Source: Phycisphaerales bacterium (GTDB taxonomy: Bacteria > Planctomycetota > Phycisphaerae > Phycisphaerales > SM1A02). From it: a stretch of 64,000 nt of DNA. Of this stretch, positions 44,568-53,300 are shown in pieces. The first letter of the stretch is position 1. Each line of letters begins with the position of its first letter. Position numbers and translations under genes: made by a program. Where the stretch lies: contig JAJDDB010000009.1 in NCBI GenBank assembly GCA_029260575.1, positions 1-64,000 of the forward strand. Reading direction: 5' to 3'. The notes beneath the pieces are model-generated. The model did not search any database and was not told the DNA's origin. It saw nothing but the letters and a program-made list of their open reading frames with translations.

Positions 44568-45877
44568 GCGGACTCCCGTGGCACAGCATCAGCCTGCGCC
44601 AGCACCTTTTCAAATGCCTTTGCGTATTGATCAAGCAATGCACGATCGGCGTTGGGGAAACTTGGCAGTTTGAGGAGCAGAGAATTGCCTAGAATCGTGC
44701 GTGGCAGATCGGTCGGGTCGTACCTTCGGTGCGCCGCATTGCCGGTGGGGCGGGCGATGATCTTCCACGTGTCGTCGGTGAACATCGGCTGTTGGTGCAG
44801 CAGCGGATACCGCGGCGCGCCGACGAGTGCTCCTTCGGCCTGCAGCGCTTTGGCAAGATCTTTGATCGGCAGACCTGTATTGGCGGGGTCGTATCGAATC
44901 AGGAATTCGAAATACACGCGATCGACGTTGTCAGGCGCCAGAAACGTATTGAAGCAGCCCAGAGCTTCAAGCCGTTCGGACAGGTAGATACAGTTCTCGT
45001 TGCGTTTCGCATTGCGCTGTGGCAAGTTTCGAAGCTGCGTTCGCGCGACCGCTGCGCTGAGCGGCGACATGCGGAATTTATGGCCGAAACCCGTCGCTGC
45101 ATACCGTCTGTTGGGTGAATCGACCATCGGCAACAGCCGTTCATAGTGGCCGTAGCGAATTGCTTTTTCGTAGATGTCTGCATCGTTGGTCAGCAACATG
45201 CCGCCTTCTGCGGAGGGACACAGTTTGTTGCCCTGCATGGAGAAGACTGCGACATCACCGAGCGTACCGATGGGCTTTTCATGATACTTCGCGCCGTGTG
45301 CGTGCGATGCATCTTCGAGTACTTTGAGATTGTGTTTCTTTGCGACTGCGAGCAGTTCCGTCATTTTCGACGGCATGCCGAAAAGATGCACAACGACGAT
45401 CGCTTTCGTGCGTGATGTGATGCGTTGTTCGACATCGACGGGGTCGAGGCCGATGCACTGCTGCTCAGTTTCTGCAAAGACTGGAATCGCGCCCTGGTGC
45501 AGCACCGGCATTATGCTCGCCCACCACGTTGCCGACGGCACGATCACTTCATCACCCGGTTGCAGGTCCAGTGCGTGCATGGCTGCGTGTAGCGCGCCAG
45601 TGCCGTTGTTGTGCGCGATTGCATAGGTGCAGCCGAGCCAGGATGTGTAATCCTGTTCCAAAGCAGTGACCACAGAGTTGATCGACAGCGCCCCGCTGCG
45701 CAGAACTTCGAGTACAGCGCGTTCGTCTTCTTCGGTGATGATCGGCCAGCGATGGGCTTCGGCCTGGTCGAGCGTCACCGCAGGCGTCCCGCCGAGCACG
45801 GCAAGCGGCTCGCGAGTTGATGTTGAAGCGGGCGAGGAATCAGGGTGGTGAAGTGGGTGAAGAGCACGTGCGCTCAT
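44564..45877 (-). CDS. DegT/DnrJ/EryC1/StrS-family PLP aminotransferase
   Basis: The 437-residue PLP enzyme has NNGTGALHAAMHAL for phosphate binding, EDASHAHGA with the pyridine-binding Asp, and SMQGNKL with the Schiff-base Lys218. The family aminates keto-sugars bound to nucleotides for surface glycans and antibiotics. The ATG at 45877 follows CAGGAG. A 7-bp hairpin lies in the 5' leader. It is coupled to the PlsC-like gene. It may serve the glycan block at 8939-14323, but this is inference. Confidence 0.9.
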   Translation of the reverse strand: MSARALHPLHHPDSSPASTSTREPLAVLGGTPAVTLDQAEAHRWPIITEEDERAVLEVLRSGALSINSVVTALEQDYTSWLGCTYAIAHNNGTGALHAAMHALDLQPGDEVIVPSATWWASIMPVLHQGAIPVFAETEQQCIGLDPVDVEQRITSRTKAIVVVHLFGMPSKMTELLAVAKKHNLKVLEDASHAHGAKYHEKPIGTLGDVAVFSMQGNKLCPSAEGGMLLTNDADIYEKAIRYGHYERLLPMVDSPNRRYAATGFGHKFRMSPLSAAVARTQLRNLPQRNAKRNENCIYLSERLEALGCFNTFLAPDNVDRVYFEFLIRYDPANTGLPIKDLAKALQAEGALVGAPRYPLLHQQPMFTDDTWKIIARPTGNAAHRRYDPTDLPRTILGNSLLLKLPSFPNADRALLDQYAKAFEKVLAQADAVPRESA

Positions 45878-45899
45878 GAATCGATACTCCTGAAGCGAA

Positions 45900-45927
45900 G
45901 GGGCCGTCGGTTGCACAACGCGGCCCC
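45900..45927 (-). promoter_or_regulatory. Leader hairpin upstream of the DegT gene
   Basis: GGGGCCG and CGGCCCC form a perfect 7-bp stem with a 14-nt loop, 22 nt before the start codon and just ahead of the ribosome-binding site. It could affect translation or mRNA stability. Confidence 0.4.
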
Positions 45928-46088
45928 TGCCACGCCTCTTGCTCGGATTGAGACATCTCGAATGTCATAATACTCGATGCGGGATCTTCTGAAGCAGCAC
46001 TCCGGATCATGTGAACCATGCGTCGTGATGCTTGACAGCAGCAATTGCACCGGTTTCACTCCTGTATCCACCTAGGAAAGGATTTTCG

Positions 46089-46415
46089 ATGACACAAGCT
46101 CCGATGTCAGCTCCTCCCGGCGGCGCGATGCGGCCACACCGCGGCGTCATGATTCTGGTCTTTGGCATTCTCAGTCTCGTTCTGCAATGCGTGATCTTCG
46201 GCATTGTCGCCTGGGTCATGGGCAACAGCGACCTGCGGGAAATGGATGCTGGGCGTATGGATCCAGAAGGCCGAGGTCTTACGCAGGCGGGGAAAGTCTG
46301 CGGAATTATCTCCGTGATCCTTACTCTACTCGGCATAGCGATCTGGGTTATTCTTGTCGTCATCCTCGGCATCGGCGTGGCTGCGGCCGGCGCTGCGGGT
46401 TCTGGCGGTCCGTAA
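46089..46415 (+). CDS. Small two-helix membrane protein (DUF4190-like)
   Basis: The 108-residue protein has a Pro/Ala-rich start, a first membrane segment (VMILVFGILSLVLQCVIFGIV), a DLREMDAGRMDPEGRG loop and a second segment (VILTLLGIAIWVILVVILGIG). The loop motif is typical of DUF4190-like proteins in planctomycetes. The role is unknown. The ATG at 46089 follows AGGAAAGG. It lies 8 nt from the next gene. Confidence 0.8.
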   Translation: MTQAPMSAPPGGAMRPHRGVMILVFGILSLVLQCVIFGIVAWVMGNSDLREMDAGRMDPEGRGLTQAGKVCGIISVILTLLGIAIWVILVVILGIGVAAAGAAGSGGP

Positions 46416-46422
46416 GAAAAGC

Positions 46423-46878
46423 ATGCTCGCGACGTCACAGAAATTACGCACCGACTCAGAAGCGTCATGTGGAGTCAGTCTTCCGCGCGTCGGCAGGCGA
46501 CTGCATGTCCCGCGCTGGGCGGTTGTTGTTGTACTGCTTTGGCTTTGCCTGGTCGGCCTCTGCGAATTGCTTGAACCGGCTGATACAGCAATGCCATCAT
46601 TGTGTCATTTGAAGGCAGTTACCGGCATACCATGTCCGACGTGCGGAACGACGCGCGCAGTCAAGGCGGCAGCAACCGGCAGGCTGGTTCAAGCGTGGCT
46701 CATGAATCCCTTTGTCGTAACAACACTTGCGATCGGCGGGTTGTGGCTCGCGTGGCGCATCACCACCGGCAGAGCAATCCTGCTGCGCCTGCAACCACGC
46801 ATGCGCACCACCATGTGGGCCGTCATTGGTGTGCTGTTCGTTGTGAACTGGGGCTTTCTTCTTTGGCGCGGTATATGA
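46423..46878 (+). CDS. DUF2752 membrane protein
   Basis: The 151-residue protein has the DUF2752 signature CPTCGTTRAV between two membrane segments and the NPFVVTTLAIGGLWLAWR segment after it. The Cys pair may bind metal or form a disulfide. The role of the family is unknown. It follows the DUF4190-like gene in one transcript. Confidence 0.85.
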   Translation: MLATSQKLRTDSEASCGVSLPRVGRRLHVPRWAVVVVLLWLCLVGLCELLEPADTAMPSLCHLKAVTGIPCPTCGTTRAVKAAATGRLVQAWLMNPFVVTTLAIGGLWLAWRITTGRAILLRLQPRMRTTMWAVIGVLFVVNWGFLLWRGI

Positions 46879-46910
46879 GCTGTGTGAAACAGATGTGAAT
46901 AGCGTCGCAC

Positions 46911-46992
46911 ATGACGACCAACAGCCTGGCACCTGTCGTGTACCCACCTCGCAAACCGGGCATGGTTACCGCGATGTCGATCGTGACGCTCA
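46911..46992 (+). pseudogene. 5' remnant of a small membrane-protein gene
   Basis: The ATG at 46911 begins a typical N-terminus (MTTNSLAPVVYPPRKPGMV followed by a hydrophobic start, TAMSIVTLIS) of planctomycete small membrane proteins. Similarity stops where the convergent CstA coding region begins at 46993; the open frame beyond is shadow. This looks like a truncated gene left by a deletion or rearrangement. Confidence 0.45.
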
Positions 46993-49242
46993 TCAGCAGG
47001 ACCGTGCATTGTCAGTTGTCGGGCCAAGTGTTGCGGGAATTGGAGGCAATGCAGCTTCGAGTTGGCCGCGCACCTTTGGCCACAGCAGTATCGCTTCGAC
47101 AATCATCCACGATTCCAGTGCCAGTGTGGCGCCAGCGACGAAGATCACGATCCAGTTCGGGCTGTCTGCACGTATCCAGCGGGGCAGTTCCATACTCATT
47201 GCGACAGCAGGCATGACCAGCATGAACAGCATAGGGAAGACGACGAACCAGATGGGCAGTTTGCGTCGCCACAGCCAGAATGTGATCACGAGAAACGCAA
47301 GTCCGCCGAGCAGTTGATTGGTTGCGCCGAACAGCGGCCAGAGAATCAGCCCGCCTGTGCCTGCGGTTTGCAGTGACCACACAGCACCCGGAGCCGGCAG
47401 GGCAGCGATTGCTGCTGCGAGCAGAATCGCAAAGATCGTCGCTCCGTGCATGTTCGTCAGCCAGACAAAGGGATTGAACGAGATCGTACTCCCTCTCCCC
47501 TTGGGAGAGGGCGGGTTGGAATTCGCAGATGCGCCACATTCCGGACATGCGCCGGATTCGTTGAAGGAAAGATCGTATCCGCACGCCACGCAGGCAGTCG
47601 CGCTGACGCGCGGAGCAAACGTCGAAGCGAGTTCCTGAATGACATAGCGCTGCAGTCTGCAGGCAGTGTCGAGTGTCGTGCCGGCAAATGACGCGACGAG
47701 CACACCCATCAGCGCGAGGGCAATTTCTTTCGGTATCGACATTGCCGCGAGGAAGTTCGCAGCCCCGTCGACGAACGCGCCGACTTTTGCTGCGAGTGAC
47801 CCGGCGCCTGTCCACGATTGATAACGTGTGTTGTACGCAGCAGTGCCGACGAGGGTCGCATCCAGAGTCTCGGCGTCCACATCCACGTGATTGACGATAA
47901 TCCCGTCTTCAGTCAGCGTTAGGGTTGCCGAACTATCGGGGCCAGTGTCGCTCGTGTTGGTGTCGCGCCCACGTGACATCCTCAAATGACCATCGTCGAA
48001 AATGAATAGTGCTCGAGATTCGCCATCCGGACCAACGAATTGAGTGCTTACTGACCGATACAGAATTGGTCTCGGATCAACCGAATCGTGCACACCTACG
48101 TGACGTTCGGTATAGACAGTATTCGCACTTGGCGAGGCAATCCCTAGCCCCAACCCCGCGACACATGCCAGAATCACCAGTGTCGCGAGAAAGCCCTCCG
48201 TCAGCATCGACCCGTAGCCGACAAATTGTGCATCGGTCTCGCAGGCAAGCTGTTTGCTGGTTGTGCCGCTTGAGACGAGACAATGAAATCCGCTGATCGC
48301 GCCGCAGGCAATCGTGATGAACAGGAACGGAATGAGTAGCGGCGCGCCCTCAGGCTGCCAGCGAATCAGCGGCGCTGCAATCTCCAATGATTGTCGTTCA
48401 GCGCCCTCGACCGGCGGCGCGCCGCCAACGAATGCCGCAACGCATAAACCGATGACAATCAATCCAAGCGCGGTGAGCAGTTGCAGGCTGTTGATGTAAT
48501 CGCGCGGTTGCAGCAGCATCCACACCGGCAAAACGCTTGCGACATACGAATACAGCAGCAGCAATCCGACCCACGCAATGATCGGCCAGCCGGCAAGCGT
48601 CGTGTTGAACGTGTGCAAAAATCCGCGATCGCCGAAGATGACCGACAGGTACATGATCGCAAGCGCAGCGAGCGATGGCAGCAGCAGATTGACACCGCGC
48701 TGGTGCAGCCACACGCCGATAACGACCGCAATGGGAATCTGCACCACGCACGGGAAAATCGCAGCGGGATATTGTCGGAAGACTGCTGCGATGACAAGGC
48801 CGAAGATCGCCATCACGATTGTCAATGCCATAAACAGTACGAACAGAAACAGCAGGCGAACGCGCTTGTTCAGCACTCGCCCTGCGACATCGCCGACGGT
48901 TTGCCCGCGGCTGCGCAGCGACACAACTAGTGCGCCGAAGTCATGGACGGCACCAATGAGAATTGAGCCGAAGAAGACCCAGAGCAGTGCAGGAAGCCAG
49001 CCCCACATGACAGCAATGGCGGGGCCGACGATCGGCCCGGTGCCGGCAATGCTCGTAAAGTGATGACCGAAGACGATGGCTTTTCTCGTCGGCACGTAAT
49101 CGCAGTTGTCGTTGAGTTCGACGCTTGGGACAATCGCGTCGGGGCGGAGTTTGAAGATCCGCTGCGCCAGCCACCTGCCATAGGTGTGGTAGGCGATGAG
49201 GTAGCCGACAAACGCGCCGAGTGCGATGAGCAGTGTCGTCAT
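46993..49242 (-). CDS. cstA: Carbon starvation protein CstA with zinc-ribbon insertion
   Basis: The 749-residue membrane protein matches CstA peptide/pyruvate transporters: AYHTYGRWLAQRIF at the start, GHHFTSIAGTGPIVGPAIAVMWGWLP, and GFHCLVSSGTTSKQL. Two regions differ from standard CstA. A polar insert of about 100 residues lies near position 400-500. A zinc ribbon, CVACGYDL...CPECGA, lies near 551-572 and is followed by a segment encoded by a palindromic repeat. The frame is open throughout, so the protein is probably made. It starts 7 nt after the asparaginase gene on the same strand. Confidence 0.88.
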   Translation of the reverse strand: MTTLLIALGAFVGYLIAYHTYGRWLAQRIFKLRPDAIVPSVELNDNCDYVPTRKAIVFGHHFTSIAGTGPIVGPAIAVMWGWLPALLWVFFGSILIGAVHDFGALVVSLRSRGQTVGDVAGRVLNKRVRLLFLFVLFMALTIVMAIFGLVIAAVFRQYPAAIFPCVVQIPIAVVIGVWLHQRGVNLLLPSLAALAIMYLSVIFGDRGFLHTFNTTLAGWPIIAWVGLLLLYSYVASVLPVWMLLQPRDYINSLQLLTALGLIVIGLCVAAFVGGAPPVEGAERQSLEIAAPLIRWQPEGAPLLIPFLFITIACGAISGFHCLVSSGTTSKQLACETDAQFVGYGSMLTEGFLATLVILACVAGLGLGIASPSANTVYTERHVGVHDSVDPRPILYRSVSTQFVGPDGESRALFIFDDGHLRMSRGRDTNTSDTGPDSSATLTLTEDGIIVNHVDVDAETLDATLVGTAAYNTRYQSWTGAGSLAAKVGAFVDGAANFLAAMSIPKEIALALMGVLVASFAGTTLDTACRLQRYVIQELASTFAPRVSATACVACGYDLSFNESGACPECGASANSNPPSPKGRGSTISFNPFVWLTNMHGATIFAILLAAAIAALPAPGAVWSLQTAGTGGLILWPLFGATNQLLGGLAFLVITFWLWRRKLPIWFVVFPMLFMLVMPAVAMSMELPRWIRADSPNWIVIFVAGATLALESWMIVEAILLWPKVRGQLEAALPPIPATLGPTTDNARSC
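47491..47511. repeat. CCCTCTCCC palindromic repeat inside cstA
   Basis: CCCTCTCCC (47491-47499) and GGGAGAGGG (47503-47511) form a perfect 9-bp stem with a CTT loop. It is in frame in the CstA gene and encodes the segment NPPSPKGRGS. It is of the same type as the element at 32029. Confidence 0.85.
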
Positions 49243-49248
49243 GACGTA

Positions 49249-50337
49249 TCAATTCATTGTTTCGAACAGGCGTGCACACTCCAGCAAGCGCGGTTCATTG
49301 CCATCATGGACAGCGAATTTCCGCGGGCCGTGCATCGTCGCGCTGCCGTATGCGCCATCCTTGCGGAGGGCATACATCGTCACTTCAAAGTTCGGCTGGC
49401 CGTTGGCATTGAGCAGGTCTTGGCGTTTCGTGTGGTCTGCAATCCACGTGAGCACCTTGAGACAAGCAGTTTCAGGATCGTCACCGTTGGCCATGTTCTG
49501 GGCAACCTGGAACGCGCCGCAGGACTGAATGACAGATTCACCCCGTCCGGTCGCGCCCGCTGCACCGACATCGTTGAGCACGTACATTCCCGCACCGACG
49601 ATGGGCGAATCTCCGACCCGGCCGGGCAGTTTGTAGCTCAGTCCACTGGTGGTTGTCACCGCGCTGAGATCACCGTTGGTATCGACCGCAGCGCAGTGGA
49701 TCGTTCCCCATGTAAACGGGATGTCGTTTGCTGAGTTGGACTGCGCTTTGGCGGGGATGAGGCGCTGAGCATCATCTAGCCAGTCATCGTTTGGATTCAG
49801 ATTACGTTTCCATTTCAGCCAGGCTTTGCGGGCCTTGGGTGTCAGGAGGTTCTCTTCCTGGAATCCGTGTGCGCGTGCGAATTGCAATGCACCTTCGCCG
49901 ACGATCATGACATGATCGGTGTCGCGCAGCACGCGCAGCGCCACCCGGGATGGATTCTTGATGTTCTGCAGAGCTGCAACAGCACCGGCTTTATGCATCG
50001 GGCCGTCCATGACGGAGCTGTCGAGTTCGACGACGCCGTGCTCGTTGGGCAGGCCGCCGTAGCCGACGGACATGTCATCGGGGTCGTTTTCGACGAGGAC
50101 GACGCCTTTGACAACAGCATCGGTAGGCGATTCGCCGCCGTTGAGCACTTCCATCGCGCGGGTGACAGCAGGCATTCCGTTGCCGGAGCTGATGACGCAC
50201 GGTCGGGTGGCGGCATCGGCATCAGTGCGCGTTGTTTGTCGCCCGGCTGCAGGTGTGGCGCGCAGCGGTGTACAGGATGCAGCGGCTGCAGCAGCTGCGC
50301 CGGCAGCAAGAAACGATCGGCGGTCGATGTGGTTCAT
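49249..50337 (-). CDS. Tat-exported N4-glycosylasparaginase / isoaspartyl peptidase
   Basis: The 362-residue Ntn hydrolase has a Tat signal (DRRSFLAAGA followed by an Ala-rich segment). The mature chain carries DDMSVGYGGLPNEHG and, at the autocleavage site, WGTIHCAAVD with the nucleophile Thr212, then GRVGDSPIVGAGMY. This pattern is that of N4-(beta-N-acetylglucosaminyl)-L-asparaginase, which removes Asn from N-glycans or degrades isoaspartyl peptides. It would act in the periplasm. The released amino acids or peptides may be taken up by the CstA protein encoded just downstream; this is inference. Confidence 0.9.
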   Translation of the reverse strand: MNHIDRRSFLAAGAAAAAAASCTPLRATPAAGRQTTRTDADAATRPCVISSGNGMPAVTRAMEVLNGGESPTDAVVKGVVLVENDPDDMSVGYGGLPNEHGVVELDSSVMDGPMHKAGAVAALQNIKNPSRVALRVLRDTDHVMIVGEGALQFARAHGFQEENLLTPKARKAWLKWKRNLNPNDDWLDDAQRLIPAKAQSNSANDIPFTWGTIHCAAVDTNGDLSAVTTTSGLSYKLPGRVGDSPIVGAGMYVLNDVGAAGATGRGESVIQSCGAFQVAQNMANGDDPETACLKVLTWIADHTKRQDLLNANGQPNFEVTMYALRKDGAYGSATMHGPRKFAVHDGNEPRLLECARLFETMN

Positions 50338-50460
50338 ACGGGGATTGTACCGAGAGCGACCCTTCAGGATCGCGAGTGGTGCTGAGGGGGCACCAGCAGG
50401 AGATCCCTTACAACTTGTTGAAGATTGACGATTGAAACGAGCGGTGCGTACCGAACAACG

Positions 50461-51780
50461 TCACTCCGCGTAACGGCGGATGATGAGTGTGTCGTTCTGC
50501 CCGCCGAAGCCGAAGGAGTTGGACAGGCAGGTTTCGACCTGTGCTTTGCGAGCTTTGTTCGGCACGTAATCCAGATCGAGATCGGGATCGGGCTCGTTGA
50601 GGTTGATCGTCGGCGGAATCATGCCGTGGCGGATCGCCATCGTGCAGGTGATGAATTCCACTGCACCCGCTGCTGCGATGAGGTGTCCCATCATGCTCTT
50701 GATGGAACTGACGGGAATTTTCGGCGCGTTGTCGCCGAAGGCGGCTTTGATCGCGCGGGTTTCGATGGAGTCGTTCTCCGATGTGCCGGTGCCGTGGGCG
50801 GAGATGTAATGCACGAACGGCCGTCCGTGGGCATCGGTTGCGTGCGGATCAATACCCGCCTGCTTGAGCGCTTTTTGAATTGCCCGTGCGGGTCCACGGC
50901 CTTCCGGGTGCATGTCGGTAATACGAAAGGCATCCGCGCTGGAACCGTAGCCTGCGATTTCTGCAAGCGGCTGCGCCCCGCGCTGCTGTGCGTGTTCAAG
51001 CGATTCCAGAATGACGATTCCCGAACCTTCACCCATGACAAAGCCGTCACGTGTTCGGTCAAACGGCCGCGATGCGCGTTGGATATCATCATTGCGATTT
51101 GAAAGTGCGGTGAGACGGTTGAAACCGGTGACGCCGAGCACGTGCAGCATGGTGTGCGTGCCGCCGGAGATCATGACATCGGCATCACCGCGTTGCAGGA
51201 TGTCGTATGCTTCGCCGATGGCCTGCGTTGATGCAGCGCATGCGGTGAGGCAGTTACACACGGGCCCGCGCACATCAAATTCTCGTGCAATGTGCGCAGC
51301 AGGCATGCTCGGTTCCTGCTCGATTTCGCGCCAACTGTCGAGATATTCCAGCGCGAATTTGTTCCACTGTTCATCTTCAATTTTGTTTGCTTCGGCACTC
51401 CAGGCTGCGAGATCAACCTTGGCGTAGTTGTCAAAATCGAGCGCACCTTCGCCAGCCCCGAGGTACATGCCGATGCGAGCGTGGTCGAGTTTGTCATACG
51501 AGCCGAGGCAGGCTTGATCCCATGCCTGGCGAGCTGCGCCGAGCGCGAACTGTGTGTGCTGGCCGGCTGTTTCGTGGACCGCTGTGTCGTTAAGGTACTT
51601 GTTGTAGTCGTAATTCCTCACCTGTGCGGCAAACGTGGTCGGGAAGGACCTTGCGTCAAAGCGCTCAATCGGCGCGACACCTGAAACGCCGTTGGTGAGA
51701 TTCGACCACACGGTGTCCAGATCGTGGCCGAGCGGTGTAACCCACCCCATTCCGGTAACGACGACGCGCTGACGATTCAT
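50461..51780 (-). CDS. Beta-ketoacyl-ACP synthase, active KS (FabF-like)
   Basis: The 439-residue condensing enzyme has the full catalytic set: Cys181 (TACAAS), His329 (HGTGT), Lys361 and His366 (GHLIAAAG). It joins malonyl-ACP to an acyl chain. It lies 40 nt downstream of a second KS gene that lacks these histidines, so the two look like a KS-alpha/KS-beta pair as in type II polyketide or specialised fatty-acid synthases. No ACP, KR or ACP-transacylase gene is adjacent. The ATG at 51780 gives the normal start MNRQRVVVTGMG. Confidence 0.92.
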   Translation of the reverse strand: MNRQRVVVTGMGWVTPLGHDLDTVWSNLTNGVSGVAPIERFDARSFPTTFAAQVRNYDYNKYLNDTAVHETAGQHTQFALGAARQAWDQACLGSYDKLDHARIGMYLGAGEGALDFDNYAKVDLAAWSAEANKIEDEQWNKFALEYLDSWREIEQEPSMPAAHIAREFDVRGPVCNCLTACAASTQAIGEAYDILQRGDADVMISGGTHTMLHVLGVTGFNRLTALSNRNDDIQRASRPFDRTRDGFVMGEGSGIVILESLEHAQQRGAQPLAEIAGYGSSADAFRITDMHPEGRGPARAIQKALKQAGIDPHATDAHGRPFVHYISAHGTGTSENDSIETRAIKAAFGDNAPKIPVSSIKSMMGHLIAAAGAVEFITCTMAIRHGMIPPTINLNEPDPDLDLDYVPNKARKAQVETCLSNSFGFGGQNDTLIIRRYAE

Positions 51781-51820
51781 AATGATGATGACTCCATATG
51801 CATCAATGCGCACACTCCGT

Positions 51821-53149
51821 TCAGGCTGCGGGGGCGCGAAGCACGACGACAGCATTCTGGCCGCCCTGGCTTGTTGTGGAAACCATGACTGATCGAAGCG
51901 CCATGTCCGAAGCAGGACCGGCTGTAGCATTCAGCCCGTCGGCTGCTGTTGTATTGAGCCGTGCAGGAATTTTCTGCTGTTTCAGGCACATTGCCCCGAC
52001 TGCGAGCGCGACTGCGCCGTTGCCTGCGGCGCAGTTGCCTGCAAAGGGGATCGTTGTCACGAGTGGGATTTCAATAGCGCGATTGCCGAAGACCGTGCGC
52101 AGAGCGCGGGCTTCAGCCGCATCGTTATTGGGTACGCCGCTTCCAAACGGAATGACAGCGTCAATGTCCTGTGGCGCGATGCCGGCCCTGTCGATTGCCT
52201 GCTTCATTGCCGTGGCCAATGATTCGTCATCAGGAGTAATGTTCAGGCCGGTGGCATCAGCGCATCGCGACTGACTGGCAGCGAATGACGCGACTTCACA
52301 GTAGACATTCGCACTGCGGTCGGCTGCATTCCTTCCCGACTCCAACACGAGTATGCCGCCGCCTTCACCGAGCACCGTTCCGGTTGAATCCGGATCGAAC
52401 GGCCGCATGATTGTCGTCGGATCAGCGCCGTTGGCTGCTGTTGCCAGACGTCCTGCGAAGATCTGCCGAAGGAACGTCAGCGGATTCAATTTGTATTCCG
52501 CGCCGCCGGTCAGACACGCATCAGCATCGCCGCGCTCAATAACGCGCAGTGATTCGCCGATCGACAGCCCGCTGCTTGCTTCGCAACATGTGATCGTGTT
52601 GCTCGGTCCCCGGCAGTCATGCACGATCGTCACATGGCAGGCAAGCATGTTCGGCAGGTATTTCAGAAGCCACAGCGGCGTCAGGTTCTGCATGCCCTGT
52701 TCGCCCCAGTGGCCGATGTCGAGACCGCCGCTGTCAGTTCGGCTGGTGATCAGAGCCTGAGCAAGCTCATTAACATCTGCGGAAATCAGTCCTGCGCCGA
52801 TATGGCATCCGAATCGATCCGGGTCAATCGTTGGCTCAGCATCCGGGTCGACAGCTTTCGTGACGACGCCGGCATCATCAACCGCCGCCGCTGCTGCTGC
52901 GACCGCAAGTTCGACGTCGCGGCACATGACTTTGGTCGCCTTGCGGTAACTCTTGGGGACAATCTTGCGGATTTCGAGCACATCGTCCGGCATGGTGGCA
53001 GCAATTCGGCAGGGAAGGCCGGTCGGATCAAATACGGTGATTGGACCGATCGCAGAGCGCCCTTCGAGCATTGCATTCCACAGCGGGGCAATGCCGATGC
53101 CGTAGGCTGTGACGGGTCCGAGGCCGGTGATGACAACCGAATCTGACAT
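51821..53149 (-). CDS. Degenerate ketosynthase, KS-beta / chain-length-factor-like
   Basis: The 442-residue protein has the thiolase fold of ketosynthases (VVITGLGPVTAYG at the start, FDPDSTGTVLGEGGGILVLE in the middle). By alignment with the neighbouring KS, His of HGTG is Phe335 (PFGSG), His of GHL is Asn372 (GNCAAG), and the catalytic Lys is Pro. A Cys is kept at position 189 (TCCEAS) but with a one-residue insertion after it. Condensation is therefore unlikely. A role as chain-length factor in a heterodimer with the downstream KS fits. Confidence 0.85.
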   Translation of the reverse strand: MSDSVVITGLGPVTAYGIGIAPLWNAMLEGRSAIGPITVFDPTGLPCRIAATMPDDVLEIRKIVPKSYRKATKVMCRDVELAVAAAAAAVDDAGVVTKAVDPDAEPTIDPDRFGCHIGAGLISADVNELAQALITSRTDSGGLDIGHWGEQGMQNLTPLWLLKYLPNMLACHVTIVHDCRGPSNTITCCEASSGLSIGESLRVIERGDADACLTGGAEYKLNPLTFLRQIFAGRLATAANGADPTTIMRPFDPDSTGTVLGEGGGILVLESGRNAADRSANVYCEVASFAASQSRCADATGLNITPDDESLATAMKQAIDRAGIAPQDIDAVIPFGSGVPNNDAAEARALRTVFGNRAIEIPLVTTIPFAGNCAAGNGAVALAVGAMCLKQQKIPARLNTTAADGLNATAGPASDMALRSVMVSTTSQGGQNAVVVLRAPAA

Positions 53150-53300
53150 GGCCGGTAGTGTAGCCCGGGCCAGACGGAAGGTCGCTGCGCGTGATTGATA
53201 TGCCGAGACAAACGGTCGGGACGGATTGTTTGTGGCCCTGCGCGGCCACGTGTCTAGAGTCCCGGGTTCGTTCTATGGGCTGCAAGGAGCTGTTTGCTGC

